Origin: Acanthochromis polyacanthus
Taxonomy: Eukaryota > Chordata > Actinopteri > Pomacentridae
Direction: 5' to 3'
Length of the DNA: 64,000 nucleotides
Assembly: GCF_021347895.1 (NCBI RefSeq)
Contig: NC_067122.1
Span: forward strand, 40,048,082-40,112,081
The notes under the pieces were generated by a model, which was not told the origin of the DNA, did no database searches, and saw only the letters and a list, made by a program, of their open reading frames with translations. The position numbers were made by a program, and so were the translations under genes. Shown here piece after piece: positions 1 to 14,138 of this stretch (within the stretch, counting starts at the first letter, position 1; each line of letters opens with the position of its first letter).

Positions 1-1773
1 ACCAACAACACATTGGTGGTGGCTCATATGGATGACTCACAGTATTGGTTCTGCAGTGTTCATTCATCTTCCTTGTTTTATGGGGAGACTGGGACAAATA
101 CACACACACTTATGCACATAAATACACACAAAGCTCTGGGGAAAGACACACACAGCCCTTCTATGGAAACAATCAAACAAAAAAAACAAAAACAAAGACA
201 TGTGCTTCTGAGGTATGATGCAAACGCACTGCAAAGCAAACACACATCCAGTGGATTAGCTAACGCCATGCTGTCATTGATTTTGCAACATCATCTGCAT
301 ATGTGAGGATGAAACACGCAGATCATGATGTAAGAATTTATCATGCATGAAACTGCTTCCCCGGGCTGTAAAAGGCAAAAGGGCAACAGCAACGTAGATA
401 AAAAGGGGAATTAAACCTGTTTGACTATATACATACATATATACAGTCTGTTGTGATTTATGTGTGTGTGCAGATAAAACTAAATGTAAAAATGCTGCAC
501 TCTGTGAGTAAGATAAAGAAGATGGAATTCTAATCTGTGCGTGTTTGTAATTTATTTTGATTATTATAAAAGAAAGAAATCATGTGCATTTCTTCAAACA
601 GTAGTTATTTTTTAGGCACAGTTTGAGTTACCTATTTTTTTTCTATTTAAGAATATATTCTGCACTTTATTGAACTACATTTATTTGACTGCTGTTTATA
701 TTAGTTATCTAGCAGAATTAATATACAACAACTGCTGTTGACTCTTCAATAATTTAATGTTTATGAACTGCATAACACTCCTAAAGGTGCCAAACTATTT
801 AAGTGCTTTTAATTGTAATTATTTGCTGTGTTAAGTGATAGCAGGTGCCTGTAGTCACACATTGTCAAACTTGAACTGAATTTGCAATGTATACCCTGTA
901 GCTGTGCAGTTCATAATACATTCATTAATTCAATTGACTGCAATGAGCTGTGACTACAAGCCCGCACTCCTCTGACACATTATCACTACTGGCATGTAAC
1001 AAATAGCATGGACACGCTTGAGTTAGTGTGTTGAAATACTCATCTTGTGTGATTGACTCCTTTTTTATCTTCCAAAATAGATTAGGGTGCAATATTCATG
1101 AGGATTGGTGCAAAATGTTCCTGATGTACAAAGAAGGACAGTTGATTAATCATTGGAACAAATCTGATTTCTGAAAAATATTCTCAAATGAAAAAATAGT
1201 TGCAGTTTTATGTGAATGAGAATGAATCCACAAGTCAAAGATCTTTGTCTGCACAAAGACAGATTTACTGGTCTACCTGAAGAGAAAAGACTGGTTATTA
1301 TATGATTTATGTAAGACTGGAGACAATACCCATTTTATGTTTTATTGCTCATTATATAACAATTTAAGTGCAACACTTCTGCATAAAAAAATGCTTATTT
1401 TCAGATAAGTGTTTCTGGATGAATTGTTCTCAGGAATTGTCCATTCTTGTGCACTTGCTTTGCAGGATACAATAACAAGGACAACAAGCCAAGGATCTGA
1501 GTGGGGGTCCACAGCTCTTTACTGCCGATCTGCCTCCTGTACATCAATGTGGTTAAATTACAAGAGTGCATCAACTGACATATATAGAATAGTGACATAT
1601 TATCCATTTATGAAGTTGGTATACCTTTGTGAGCAGACACACAACAACATTTGCATTTAATTTGTTGTTATCTTTCTGAAAATCTAATATTCTACTCTCA
1701 TTTTAGCTCTGTTTTTTGTCTCCACCACCTCCTGAGGTAACTGCCTAGTTCCAACAAGCCCTCAAACTCATAT
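1..1773. other. gene-free flank
   Basis: AT-rich single-copy-looking sequence. The short open frames have no recognisable domain, no family similarity and no splice context, so I call no gene. A short TA/CA-rich patch lies around 424-475. Nothing else is recognised. Confidence 0.6.
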
Positions 1774-2099
1774 GACCACACAGGTCGTATGTACCGGTCC
1801 CCTGAATACGACCCATGAGAGCGTATTTAGGTTAGCGCCCCTACGGCAGACAGGAAGACATTACGGGATTTAATTTGCGAAACGGTTTTTCCCTCGCGAA
1901 ACGGCTTTTCCCTCACTTTTGCAAGACGGGTTTATGGTTAGGGTTAGGGTTAGGGTTAGTGTTAGGTCAAAGTTTGTTCATGGTGACGTTTCAGCTGAGA
2001 CACCAGAGTGTCAATATTTACTCAACCGCTAGAGGTCGCTTAACTTCAAAACATAACACTCGGTCATAATAAGGGCGTGTACAGACGACCTATGTGGTC
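1774..2099. mobile_element. MITE-like element with telomere-like core
   Basis: The ends form an imperfect inverted repeat of about 21 bp: GACCACACAGGTCG on the left, and GACCACATAGGTCG when the right end is read on the minus strand. Inside are two similar 'GCGAAACGG..TTTTCCCTC' blocks (about 1876-1915) and a short array of GGTTAG/GGGTTA units (about 1934-1964). There is no coding capacity and no clear target duplication. This fits a small non-autonomous DNA transposon; the superfamily is not determined. Confidence 0.5.
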
Positions 2100-3162
2100 G
2101 TTTTTTCAAGGAGGACAGTCTTCCTGGTACTTCTGCTGCTAAATGCTCCACTGGGGTCTCCATTTGGTCTTATCTGTGTTCCTCATTTGGCGCCGTATAG
2201 CATACCGTAGGAGAAAATAATAAGCTGAAAGGCACTCGTGACAACGTTAGACTGGAAAAAATATCTAAATATGTTGTCCAACATGACGCAAAGAGCCACA
2301 CAAGATGGTGGTAGGAAAAACAGAGAAGAAAAAAAGAGCTCCAAGATCACAGCATACTTTTCCACCTTAGTGCAGCAGATTGGGTTGGATGCTGGAAAGC
2401 TGTTCTGACATCTTTAAGGTGTGTGGGGGTGATGGTTCCCAATGCTATACTGGCCCCTTAAAACATTGCAACTGAAGGGAACAGAGAAGTGATTTGAAGT
2501 TAAACGATTAACTACTAAAAGGCAGCTTCAAAGACATGGCTTTCACTGGTAACTCATTTTTTTTATTGCTTTGTTGCTTTTGTTTATTTGAAGAATCTTA
2601 ATTCTATATGCTTTAATTGTTGTAAAGCCAGACAGGAAATACAGCCAGTGGGAGGCCCTCACAAGTACAGCAATGCACTGTTGTGTGTGAATGCAGATAC
2701 ATATCAAATCACAGAGGCAGATCGCAGCAAGATAACAGCTTGCAGGATGTGTTGTAATTCCCCGCATTTGCATTGCAGCATGTTGTAAAAAGACAATAGA
2801 TTAAAGATCTTCATTATACAACACAAGCGAGGATGAGCTCCAGCTCAGAGGGAACGGGTGAAAGAGAATTGGGAGTGAGAATGAATGATGGAAGAAAAGA
2901 GCAAAAAAGAACCAAAAAACCCCCAGAACGTTAGAGGACAGAAGTGAACACTTGTGTGACCTGTTTCTATAAACCACAGACACAAAAACACTCCATGCAC
3001 ACTAGAGACCCTGTTCACATGCACGCTCCTGTCATGGACATGCACACATGCATGCATGCGTGCACATAGATGCCGAAAAAATATGAAACATACACAGAGA
3101 GAGCATTTGGAAGCTTGTATAATTCTCTCTGTGGGTGTCAATTAAATCTCTCAGCTCTGTCA

Positions 3163-3202
<40 letters not shown>

Positions 3203-6200
3203 TACACACACACACTCGTTCTCTTTCAACAGCTAGTGCTTCGTCAACACCGGCTGGCTTGGCAAGCGAGAGAGAGAGAGAGAGAGGGAGAGAGAGAGAG
3301 AGAGAGAGAAAACTGGTAATATGAGAGCATGAAAGCACTGCAGGTAAGGAAACACTGCGGTCTCATGCACACGTTGGTCTTATTTCATGCTTTTTTTTCT
3401 GGGTCTGAATAAAGCACAGGCAAGTAGTGATTCTGACAAATGAGCTAAGTGCAAAAGTATCCACTCACACCCACGCAACAGAAAACATTCAATTTTCTCT
3501 CACCACGCACGCAAATCAACAGAGTATAGAGTTAATAACACATCCCATTTCTTCTATCGGTCCCAGTTAGACCGGCTGCATTTTGAATACATCAGACTAG
3601 GCAAACAGCAGTGCCACAGGCAAACTGTACATGCTCCACGACTGCACTGTCAGACTGGTTTGACTGTTTTCTGAGACACATTAGCACAATGCGTTTTGTG
3701 ACTGAAAAGGCGGAACTGCGGTTTATGAAAGCTGCACTTAACATTGTCTCAGAGCCGGAGCTGAATAAGCAACAGAAGTCTGCAGCGCTGCAGCCTTCTG
3801 AGTAGAGTGATCTGTGGCAGAATGTTCACAGGTTTACTCCCTGCTGAGGTGTCCTGGTAAAGACTTATAAACCCAGACTGACTCAGTGCAGAATTTCCTC
3901 TTACATAAGTTTAGTGGAATTCTGAAGCTGTTCAATGTCATAGCTCATTACAGAGCAGTAACACAAGAAATTGGTGAAATCAGCAAGGGGTTTTGGTGGA
4001 ACTGACAGCAACTAGGACCCTACAAGTTTTCTGTCATACGATAAAGTCCAAAAAGAAACTAAAACCATTTAAAATCCTGTCACTGACCTGTCTGACATCA
4101 ATGGGATCAATGGTCAGAACCTAGAGTGATGAGAATATTTTGCATTATAGTAAATAAGTGATAAATCTTGTACATCTTCTTCCCAAACATCATAACATCA
4201 TGTACACGTTGACCAATCATTTCATTACATCATTACAGAGTACAGCGAACCAGGACTTTTTTGTACGTCAGCAACTTTTTAACGGGAATAAATTACTGTG
4301 ACTGAAAGATGTAACATTGCAATTGTGCAAATCAGCCTTTTTTTTTTTTTTTTTTTTTGTGTTCACGGTCAGTTTCAGAATTACTCATCTCGCCTTAACT
4401 AGCAGGAGGGAGTGTTTTTGTTTTCTGGCTGATGAGTGAACAGATTACCATAAAGTAAGTGATTAAGACCTTATGACCACCGAAAAAATTATCAAAATGC
4501 CCTTAATCACTGCTAACAGTTTGCATATTGACTAAGAAGAGGCTCTTTGCTAATAGTGAGTTGCTCTCAGAAAGGACAAATCTCTGCATGTCAATTAAAG
4601 CAACTTTCATAATGCTGCCTGCTGTTTTCTACTGCCAAGATTCTCCCATTTTAGGGTTTCAAAGAAAAGAAAGAAAGGATTAAATTGTTTTCAGAGAGTT
4701 GAAGATAATTCTCCATACATCTTGCATTTAAGGCTCATCATATTTTGAAACTAACCAAAGGCTTAGTATGCTGGATAACCAAACAAGTGGGCTAAAGGAC
4801 CCCATCAGTATGGATAGATGTAGAAATCCTACCTGAACCTGACTTGTATATGAAATTGATTTTCAAAAAAGACTGACTCTATGAAGGGTGGAGTTGACCC
4901 TAATATATACTGACATAAGACACACACAGTTAACACAAGTTTGATGTGCTGTTATTGAACAAAATTCACACAAAGGGAAAGAGCTGAATAATGAATAAAA
5001 TTGAAACCAAAGTAACTTTGTTCATATGATTCACAACATGCTTGTTTTCTCTCATGGTGATTGTGACGTGTGATCTGAAATGACAGTTCTAAAGTCCATT
5101 TAGATCCACTTGGGTATTGGACAAATGAACAAACAGACAAAAAACCTGCAGCAGGAAAACAAAAATCTGATGAGATGGAATAGAAGTTGGACTCAGTCCC
5201 ATTTGGGTTTCAGTTCCTCAACACTGAATGGATCAGTGAAGTGGACAGCTGCCCAACAAATGAGTTTAAAATGAAATGACAAGCTCCTTTCACCTGTGTA
5301 ATGCATTCATCTTTAAGCCTTATTTTGTGCCCAACATCTATTACTTCTAGTTCTCTGTTTAACCAGCACTATTATGGAAGCACAATAATACTGTCTATAT
5401 CAATCCCAAAGAGATGGCAGTGGTGGTGTGGACTATCACAGGTTTCAGTCTGGCTTTTAAAGCCCAAGCATACATACATAATTTCCAGTAATATTTTCAT
5501 ATATTTGGGCTATTGATTCACAATACATAACAACTTTAAATGGCACATTCATCCTCTGCATTTTCCTATTCAGATGTAGTGTGCTTAAATGCAGCTTTCT
5601 AAATGTGTTTGAGTGTCCTCCATCAACACAGTAAAAGCTCCATTAAAATGGACGTATTTTTAAACCCACACCTCTGTTTGTGCATGCACAGCTATCACAG
5701 CAGGTGCTGATTCAGTTCACTCTCTGGAAATTAGATAAACACATAGAAGCAGAGGATAAATGCAGAAAATATTTTGACGTATCCCAGCAACATAGGAGAA
5801 AACAGACAGTTCATGAAAGCTAAATCCAATACTGTCATGGTAATGAAAGTGACTCATTTCTATTACATCTTAGGCCACAGTAAACCAGTGTGCTTTTGGT
5901 GGTTTATCCCATTGCTTTTACCAATGTGGTAAGAAGGTTGTACCAAAGGCTGGGAGTTTTGGGAGTTTAATGATGAATATTCAAACCAAACTGATACTAA
6001 CTGGTTTAGTGGTAAAATACTCTGATTGAATACATAAATGTCACTAATGCCAGGTTGCTGTGCCTTGTGCTGATTATCTTGTCACAGGAAATGAAAAAGC
6101 ATCCCAGAGGCACATCAAGACACAATCAGACACCACAATTTAGATTATGGTTTGAGAGAATTAATGTTATTATTTGGAATCTATTTGAATCCTTCATCAA

Positions 6201-7209
6201 TCTCAATAGGTTTGACTTCAACTATTTTTAACAGTTACTACCTAGAAATTGCAAAAGATCTATAATTACTTTTTTTCTGAGCTGTGAAAGATCAAGCATT
6301 AATTATCTGGAGCTGATATAATCTACTGGCAGTGCTTTTTTGTCATTCTGTCCACTGAAGGCTACAGCCAGTGCCAAATCAAAATGAGAACAGCCTACTA
6401 ACCAAATGTTTTCTAAAATGCTCTGCTCTGACAAAGGTGAGCCAAAATGTTTGGCAAGAGATTAGTTAGCAAAATTAAAAGCTAGGTAAATCTAAATATT
6501 TTGTCAGGCAGGAACTTCATCTGAAACTGAAGCAGCGAAATGGGACTCAACAATACACATGATGTCTTCCATAGAAAGTTCAGATATTTCACAGCCATCA
6601 ACAACAAAGCAACAACTATGGAGGTTGTCATGGTGTTAGTAATGTCTCAATTGAAAAAAGCAGCAATTTTGATGTGTTAGTTTCTCTTCAAACCATTTGC
6701 TATTCTTATTACCTCATAATTAATGCTCCAGTAGAGTATGCAAGTCAAACATGCATTTGCACACATTTGGCGAAAAGCCATGATATAAAAGCACAAAAAA
6801 AGTCACTATATTAATCTTGTTCTGCAGTGAAACAACAGTTCATCAGCCATATCGCAGTGGAATAACCTTTGAACATTTAGCATGCCTTGCTGTGTTTAGC
6901 CTGTTAGCAAACAACTGCCTTTTTACTAATCCAGTGGGCGTGGAGCAATGTTACCATTCATTAGTCTGTTAGGTGTTTTGCAGGTAACATACAGGAGGTT
7001 TTTCAGAGTTTTTAGTAAGACTGAATCCATACAAAAAGGAAGCAAAGATGTCAAAAAGCTCTGCAGAGCTGAAGGAAACTGCAGAGTCAGGTGATCATTT
7101 TCTGTGGGTTCATTACTGTGAGTGGCACCTGTCACAATGTGCACAGTCATTTCATCTGTGGTTACCATCAACATATTGATTAGTGCAGATTTGAGTGACA
7201 CAGTCTACC
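2100..7209. other. gene-free interval with microsatellites
   Basis: No coding region is supported. It holds a (CA)n tract at 3167-3215, a (GA)n tract at 3268-3310 and a poly-T run near 4339-4358. The open frames over 3.0-3.3 kb are translations of those microsatellites. The rest is AT-rich sequence I do not recognise. Confidence 0.6.
3167..3310. repeat. (CA)n and (GA)n compound microsatellites
   Basis: An interrupted CA dinucleotide array (3167-3215) is followed about 50 bp later by a GA array with one GGGA interruption (3268-3310). Confidence 0.9.
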
Positions 7210-7211
7210 TA

Positions 7212-8845
<1,634 letters not shown>

Positions 8846-10350
8846 TATACACACAATATGCAACATAAACAGCAGTAAATAGACAGCAAAAGGTTTTAAA
8901 TGATTCTTTAACACATCATTGTGCTGATACCTGTGTATTAACATTATTCACCTTATTATCACAAAAAAAAACATTAATTCCCTGCAGCATGTCACTATGA
9001 GACAATATGCAAAAAGCTATTAGAAATGCAATTGGTAGCCATTTAAAAATGAAACCCCAACAAACCCCTCTGCTAGTGCCAAATCCAAATAAACACTGTA
9101 AGCGCTAAATCTGTGGTGTCAGGAGTCTTTGAGCTGCCTTTAGCAGAGTCCACATTATTACCAAAGCTGGCCCGCTACACGTCCTTGAGGGGCCAATTCA
9201 TTAGTTAGCTGGAAAGCCCAATCAATCACAATGTATCTCGGAAGAGTATGGATCATAATTCAGCTCAGGTAGTACAGCAAAGAGAAAAGACAGGGAAATG
9301 AGACGATGGATGGATGGACAGACAGCCAAACAAGACAGATTGACAGACGGGGAGAAAGGAAGAAAGATTGTTGAGACTATAACCGGGATGGTTTAAGGTG
9401 AAATCCCATGAGCTGCGTGGAATTGCAGTCATTACAGATCGTCTGTCAATCAAAATCTTTCAGTTTTCTTTTTAAGGCTTTTCTCTAGAGATGTTTTTTT
9501 TTGTTGGTGGTGGTTTTTTGTGTGTTTTGGAGAAGATCAGTGACAAATGGAAACACTTCCATGATCTTCCTGCAGGTTCAGTGAATGTGTTATCAATGAT
9601 AAGCAGCAAAAAGTATGTGTACTTTATTTTACTTTTACATTGTTGTTCCTCATCTGTTTGTTCATGGCAACTGCAGTTCCATGATAAGATACATGCTATT
9701 GATTAGTGAGAGCGAGAGCTAAAGGAAGGCTTTTCATGTGTTCTCCTGGGATGTCAGTAAAGGAAAGCACTCACACACACAAACAAGTGTTCAACCTCTA
9801 GGGGCAGTCCCAGAGGTCTTAGTATGTCTCCTCTACTTGTCTCCAGTTGTTCCCTTGCCTTCATTGATCTCTAATAGATCAATGTAATAAAATAGAAACA
9901 GGTGTAGGTTTGCACTCAGAGGAAACAGCAGCACATTAATCACGGTGCTGTGCTCTGATACACATGCAGCTGCTCCACCAGCTAACATGAATTGGTTCAA
10001 CAATGATTTTCAAGGCTCATCTGTCAAATTAGAAGATCTTTAATGACTTTTAAGGCTTTCAGAAGCTGAAATGTATTGATTCCAAATGACTGTGATGTAG
10101 AGCTTAAGAGGTGTAAAGTAGCCAAGTGCAGTTATTTAGGTACTTTAGCTAAGTATAATTTTGAGTTTATGGCACTCTTCTTAAGTATATTCACTTAATG
10201 AAATGAAATTTTAAAATAAAATAAAGATTAATACATAAATAATCTGTCATTGCTGCTAAACAGAGCAATAGAAATATTTGGCAGAATATGTGGCGTTAGT
10301 TAGCCTTGTTAACTGTGAGCTGTTAGCTAAATCACCAGCAAATGCAGTAT
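8846..10350. other. gene-free interval
   Basis: AT-rich sequence with no supported gene. A short GATGGATGGATGG patch at about 9304-9318 is the only simple repeat of note. Confidence 0.55.
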
Positions 10351-10357
10351 TCAGATC

Positions 10358-10906
10358 CAACCCGGTCTCACGGGGATTCGTGAAACTGTCACGTAAGTTT
10401 TAGTTTCGGTTTCGTGCGCACCAACACGATTTCGTCATTTTTTTCGTGCCGCTCACCACGAAATGTTTTTCGCTGTGGTAATCACATCTGAAAGTGGTTT
10501 ATACCGGCGGATTCATGACGATCTAAGCTGTCCATCGGCGTATACTGCTTGTGCGATCGCGTTTGCGGCCGCCGGCCGCCGGACATTCTTGAAATTCCTA
10601 TGCAAATTGATAAGTGTACCACCGGCTTATGGTTAGGTTATGGTTATGGTTATGGTTAGGGTTATGTTTAGGAACGATGTCATGCAAAATATAGCGTTGG
10701 ATTCGCCACGGTTTTACATTAAAAATATAATATACACATTCTTTTGAAATACGTTCTGAGTGGCACGAAAAGTCCGCCGTTTAAAATACATTGGTGCGCA
10801 TTTCGTGGTGAGCGGCACGAAAAACATGACGAAATCGTGTTGGTGCGCACGAAACCAAAACTAAAACTTACGTGACAGTTTCACGAATCCTCGTGAGATC
10901 GGGCTG
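10358..10906. mobile_element. 549-bp palindromic MITE
   Basis: Long terminal inverted repeats of roughly 110 bp begin CA(A/G)CCCG(G/A)TCTCACG and include CGTGAAACTGTCACGTAAG and a GGTTTCGTGCGCACCAACACG block at both ends. The element is flanked by a perfect 7-bp duplication, TCAGATC (10351-10357 and 10907-10913). The core contains a GC palindrome (GGCCGCCGGCCGCC, around 10566-10579) and a run of GGTTATG/GGTTAGG telomere-like units (about 10629-10670). There is no open frame. It is a non-autonomous DNA element; superfamily undetermined. Confidence 0.75.
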
Positions 10907-10913
10907 TCAGATC

Positions 10914-11499
10914 ACAAAGAACAACATAACAACAAAAAAAAAATGCTTCCATACGTTGCAAATACAATGGCCAAAGTATGAAAGTTTTAACATAACGTCA
11001 TATCATAACAGGATGATGCAAAACATAACGGAAAAGAAATAAATAAAATGAGATCCATGAGTCTATTTTAGAAAAACAATATTTTCATAGCCTACAAAAT
11101 AGTATTTTTATAACACAGTGAAATAAGCTCTTCTTTAAGTAGATTCATTTCACTAACACTGTCATTTATACTTCACAGAAGTATTCAACAAAGTCTGTGT
11201 TAGCTAGCTTTTTTTTAACCATTACCTAAATTTGCCAAATTGTGCAATAATTAAACTATCAAAAACAACAAAACATTATTTAAAATTTAGGCCTCATTGC
11301 CAGGGAATCAATATTATATTTCTTAAAAACAAAATTAAGGGTTGAAAGTATTTTTGCATTGTAAAAATAGTGCTTCTTCTGAGACAAACAGTTACTTTTT
11401 AAAAAATTTAAAGCTGCATTACAAATTAGCATCTGGGTAGGATGCTACAAGCGAAAACAGAAAAGATAAAGAAAAGACATAAAATACATACAGAGAACT
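10914..11499. other. gene-free AT-rich interval
   Basis: No coding or RNA gene is supported. The sequence is AT-rich, with a few short poly-A and poly-T runs. Confidence 0.5.
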
Positions 11500-11511
11500 A
11501 GAAAAGCACTT

Positions 11512-11760
11512 GGAGAGCGCCGACCTCCACCAGGCCATCTGTTTGTCTGTCTGTCTGTTTGTCTGTTAACAGCATAACTGAATTTTGGAGGTGATCCGGA
11601 TCACCTCCAAAATCTAATCGATTGTTACTTTTGCTCTTCCGGACATTCTGTAAAAATTTGGTGAAAATCCGTCCATTACTTTTTGAGTTATGCTGTTCAC
11701 AGACAAACAGACAAACAGACAAACTCCGATGATTACATAACCTCCTGGCGGAGGTAATAA
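11512..11760. repeat. foldback repeat with perfect 32-bp palindrome
   Basis: The outer arms GACCTCCACCAGG and CCTGGCGGAGGT are near-complementary. Next inward, a GTCTGTCTGTTTGTCTGTTAACAG-type arm (about 11538-11574) pairs with CTGTTCACAGACAAACAGAC (about 11693-11712). Within the left half is a perfect 32-bp palindrome centred on TCCGGA (11582-11613). I recognise the ending (GGCGGAGGTAATAA) as common in teleost interspersed repeats but cannot name the family. Confidence 0.55.
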
Positions 11761-14069
11761 AGGAAATTATTCTGAAATCAGTGTACTGATACTAAACTGT
11801 TTCTCCAATTATTATTTTTTTAAACCATAAATTTGTACTTTACATAGTGACATCGGTATGCAGTTAGAATACATAGGTTTGGTAGCTCGTAGCAGTTGAC
11901 TGTTCAGCTATATGAGCCAGTATACAATATTTAGACAACCAAAAACAATAACATACATTCTAAAATTTAGGCCTTAATACTAAGGACACCATTCCAATTT
12001 CCCAAACACAAAACTGATGGTTTAAGGTGTTGCTTTTTATAAAATAAGAGTAACTTTAAAATATTTTGGTGAGGTCTACTTAACATAGTGTTGAAGCTTT
12101 CTGTGTTTTAGGGCACAAGGAAACTACTTCAAATAAGATGTGTTGTGCTTTTAAATAGTGATTGTGCTGCGCTTCCATACTAAACAGTACCTCCAAGCGA
12201 GTATTTGGTGTGTTCACATAATAAAAATAAGACCACATGGACACATCATGGATGACAAAAGCAATAAACATCATGGCTGAGCATTTCCACCCTGAAGCAG
12301 TGCACTGACAGTCTCAGAATCAATCAGATTTAGATTGCTGGGTTGAACATATAACAAGCATAAGGAAGCAACCCTTCTAGCTTACAGGGTGGGGCTTTTT
12401 CTATCATTATTGTTCTTCAGAGCCAGTTTCCAACATAAGTGGCTGAATTACTCCCATATTACAACCTGCAATTGTGTAGCCCAGAGTAAATTTACTGTCT
12501 GAGTGGAACCAGGTGTGCTTGAGCTGCAGCAAGCGGTGGAGATGAATGGATCTACAGATGGCACCTTCATAGATCTACATATTCTAGAGGAAGCAAGCCT
12601 GTTGAAATCTAAACATTATGAAGCATAGAAAAAAAATCTAAATATGTAACTTTGATGCACACAGAGGAGGTTTTGGTGGTTCAATGAACAGGTAGAGAGG
12701 GACTTTCAAACAGCCACAATGCAGCTTTAAGTGTTGTGTTGTTAAGGTGCATTGTCCAGCAATACAATGCACAAAGGAAATCAAAGTGACTAACTTCAAC
12801 TGCAATAAAAATTAAGATAAATTGTGCATGGTGACAGCAGCGAAATAGCTTCAGGAACTCCTTAAGTAGATGAGAAAAAACTAATTTGGTATCTGTCTGT
12901 GAAGTTTAATTAACAGTGACTTTCCAAAGTCACAGTTGGGTCTCGTCATTTAAGCTGTTTGTGTATTAACTGCAAATAGAGCAGCATACTATGGAAATTA
13001 GATGCTGTATACAGTAAATGGTATTAAAATGTTCTCTTTATGCAGTTTCACTCGTTTGTTTTCCTCCATTACCTCCAATGTTGCATACCAACGTATGCAT
13101 TTCCACTCTCTTGAGCAGACTTCATTTTGCCACCATTTCAGTGTGAACACAAAACCTCCCCAAATGATGCAGTGGAAAAGGGACATAGTGTAGGTCCATG
13201 TCCAGCATGCAGACTGCCTAAAAGATAAAGCCATCTGTCTGCAACACATTCCTTGACCTTCAACGAAGGTCAAGTTTATGCTGGGGTCATATCATTCATA
13301 TCATTGAAACAAAAAATGTTTCACAGCTTTTTACTTGTATCCCCTGATCTCTGGAATATATGACAGTGACAATATGTTTCTCTTAATAAATAAAGAACTA
13401 CATATAATAAAAGAACTACATATATATTAATAAATTTTCGGCAGAGTGGTTCTAAATGCACCACCGCAGCATAAAAACGACACCGATGCAATGAATTCAG
13501 CAGATTTACAGCTGATATACACTGTTTGCTACTCTGCTGCAAATACATAAGCCAACAAAAGTAGTTTTATGGTAGCAATAATTTGGGGTGTTTATCTGTC
13601 GTTACTATAAAATTGGTAGAACAGCTAAACTCCTAAGCTGGAATGGTGTGTGGTTTTCCTGCTCCGTGCCTTAACAGGAACTTTTGCTTGGATATTCTAA
13701 CTGGTCTGGTGAGAGTTAGGTGATGTAAAAACACTCTACACACCATTAAGAATGATAAAAGTTTCCATGACAGGAGAGTAAAGAAGAAGTTTTTGTGCAC
13801 ATCCATAATGGACTGTATATAAAAGATGGACGTAGCCACCATGACATCACTTCCTGGTTTGTGAACTGTTGGGTTTGAAATTTGGTTGGAAACATCTTGG
13901 TCTTTTGGAATCTAACATCTCAGGTGCATTATGCATGTCAAAACAGTAATGTTAGGTAAGCTAAAGTTAGCCTCACCCTGAAACATATCCATCTTTATGA
14001 TCAATTTTCTCCTTAAATGGGACTACAATTTACAAATTAAACATTATGCTGTACTGAAGGGAACTTGAA
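11761..14069. other. gene-free interval with one short repeat fragment
   Basis: No gene is supported. Around 13805-13860 there is a phrase (AATGGACTGTATATAAAAGA..GGACGTAGCCACCATGAC) that I recognise as part of a common teleost interspersed repeat. Its limits cannot be set by eye. Confidence 0.45.
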
Positions 14070-14138
14070 CTTGTGGAGCCCCATTACTACTCATTAATGT
14101 TTCTGGGACATTAATGAGTAGTACTGGGGCTCCACAAG
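14070..14138. repeat. 30-bp inverted repeat at LINE 5' junction
   Basis: Arms 14070-14099 and 14109-14138 are complementary over 30 bp with one mismatch, separated by a 9-bp loop. The right arm is the start of the LINE reverse-transcriptase sequence (the GAPQG motif codons). The left arm is therefore an inverted copy of the LINE's truncated 5' end. Confidence 0.8.
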
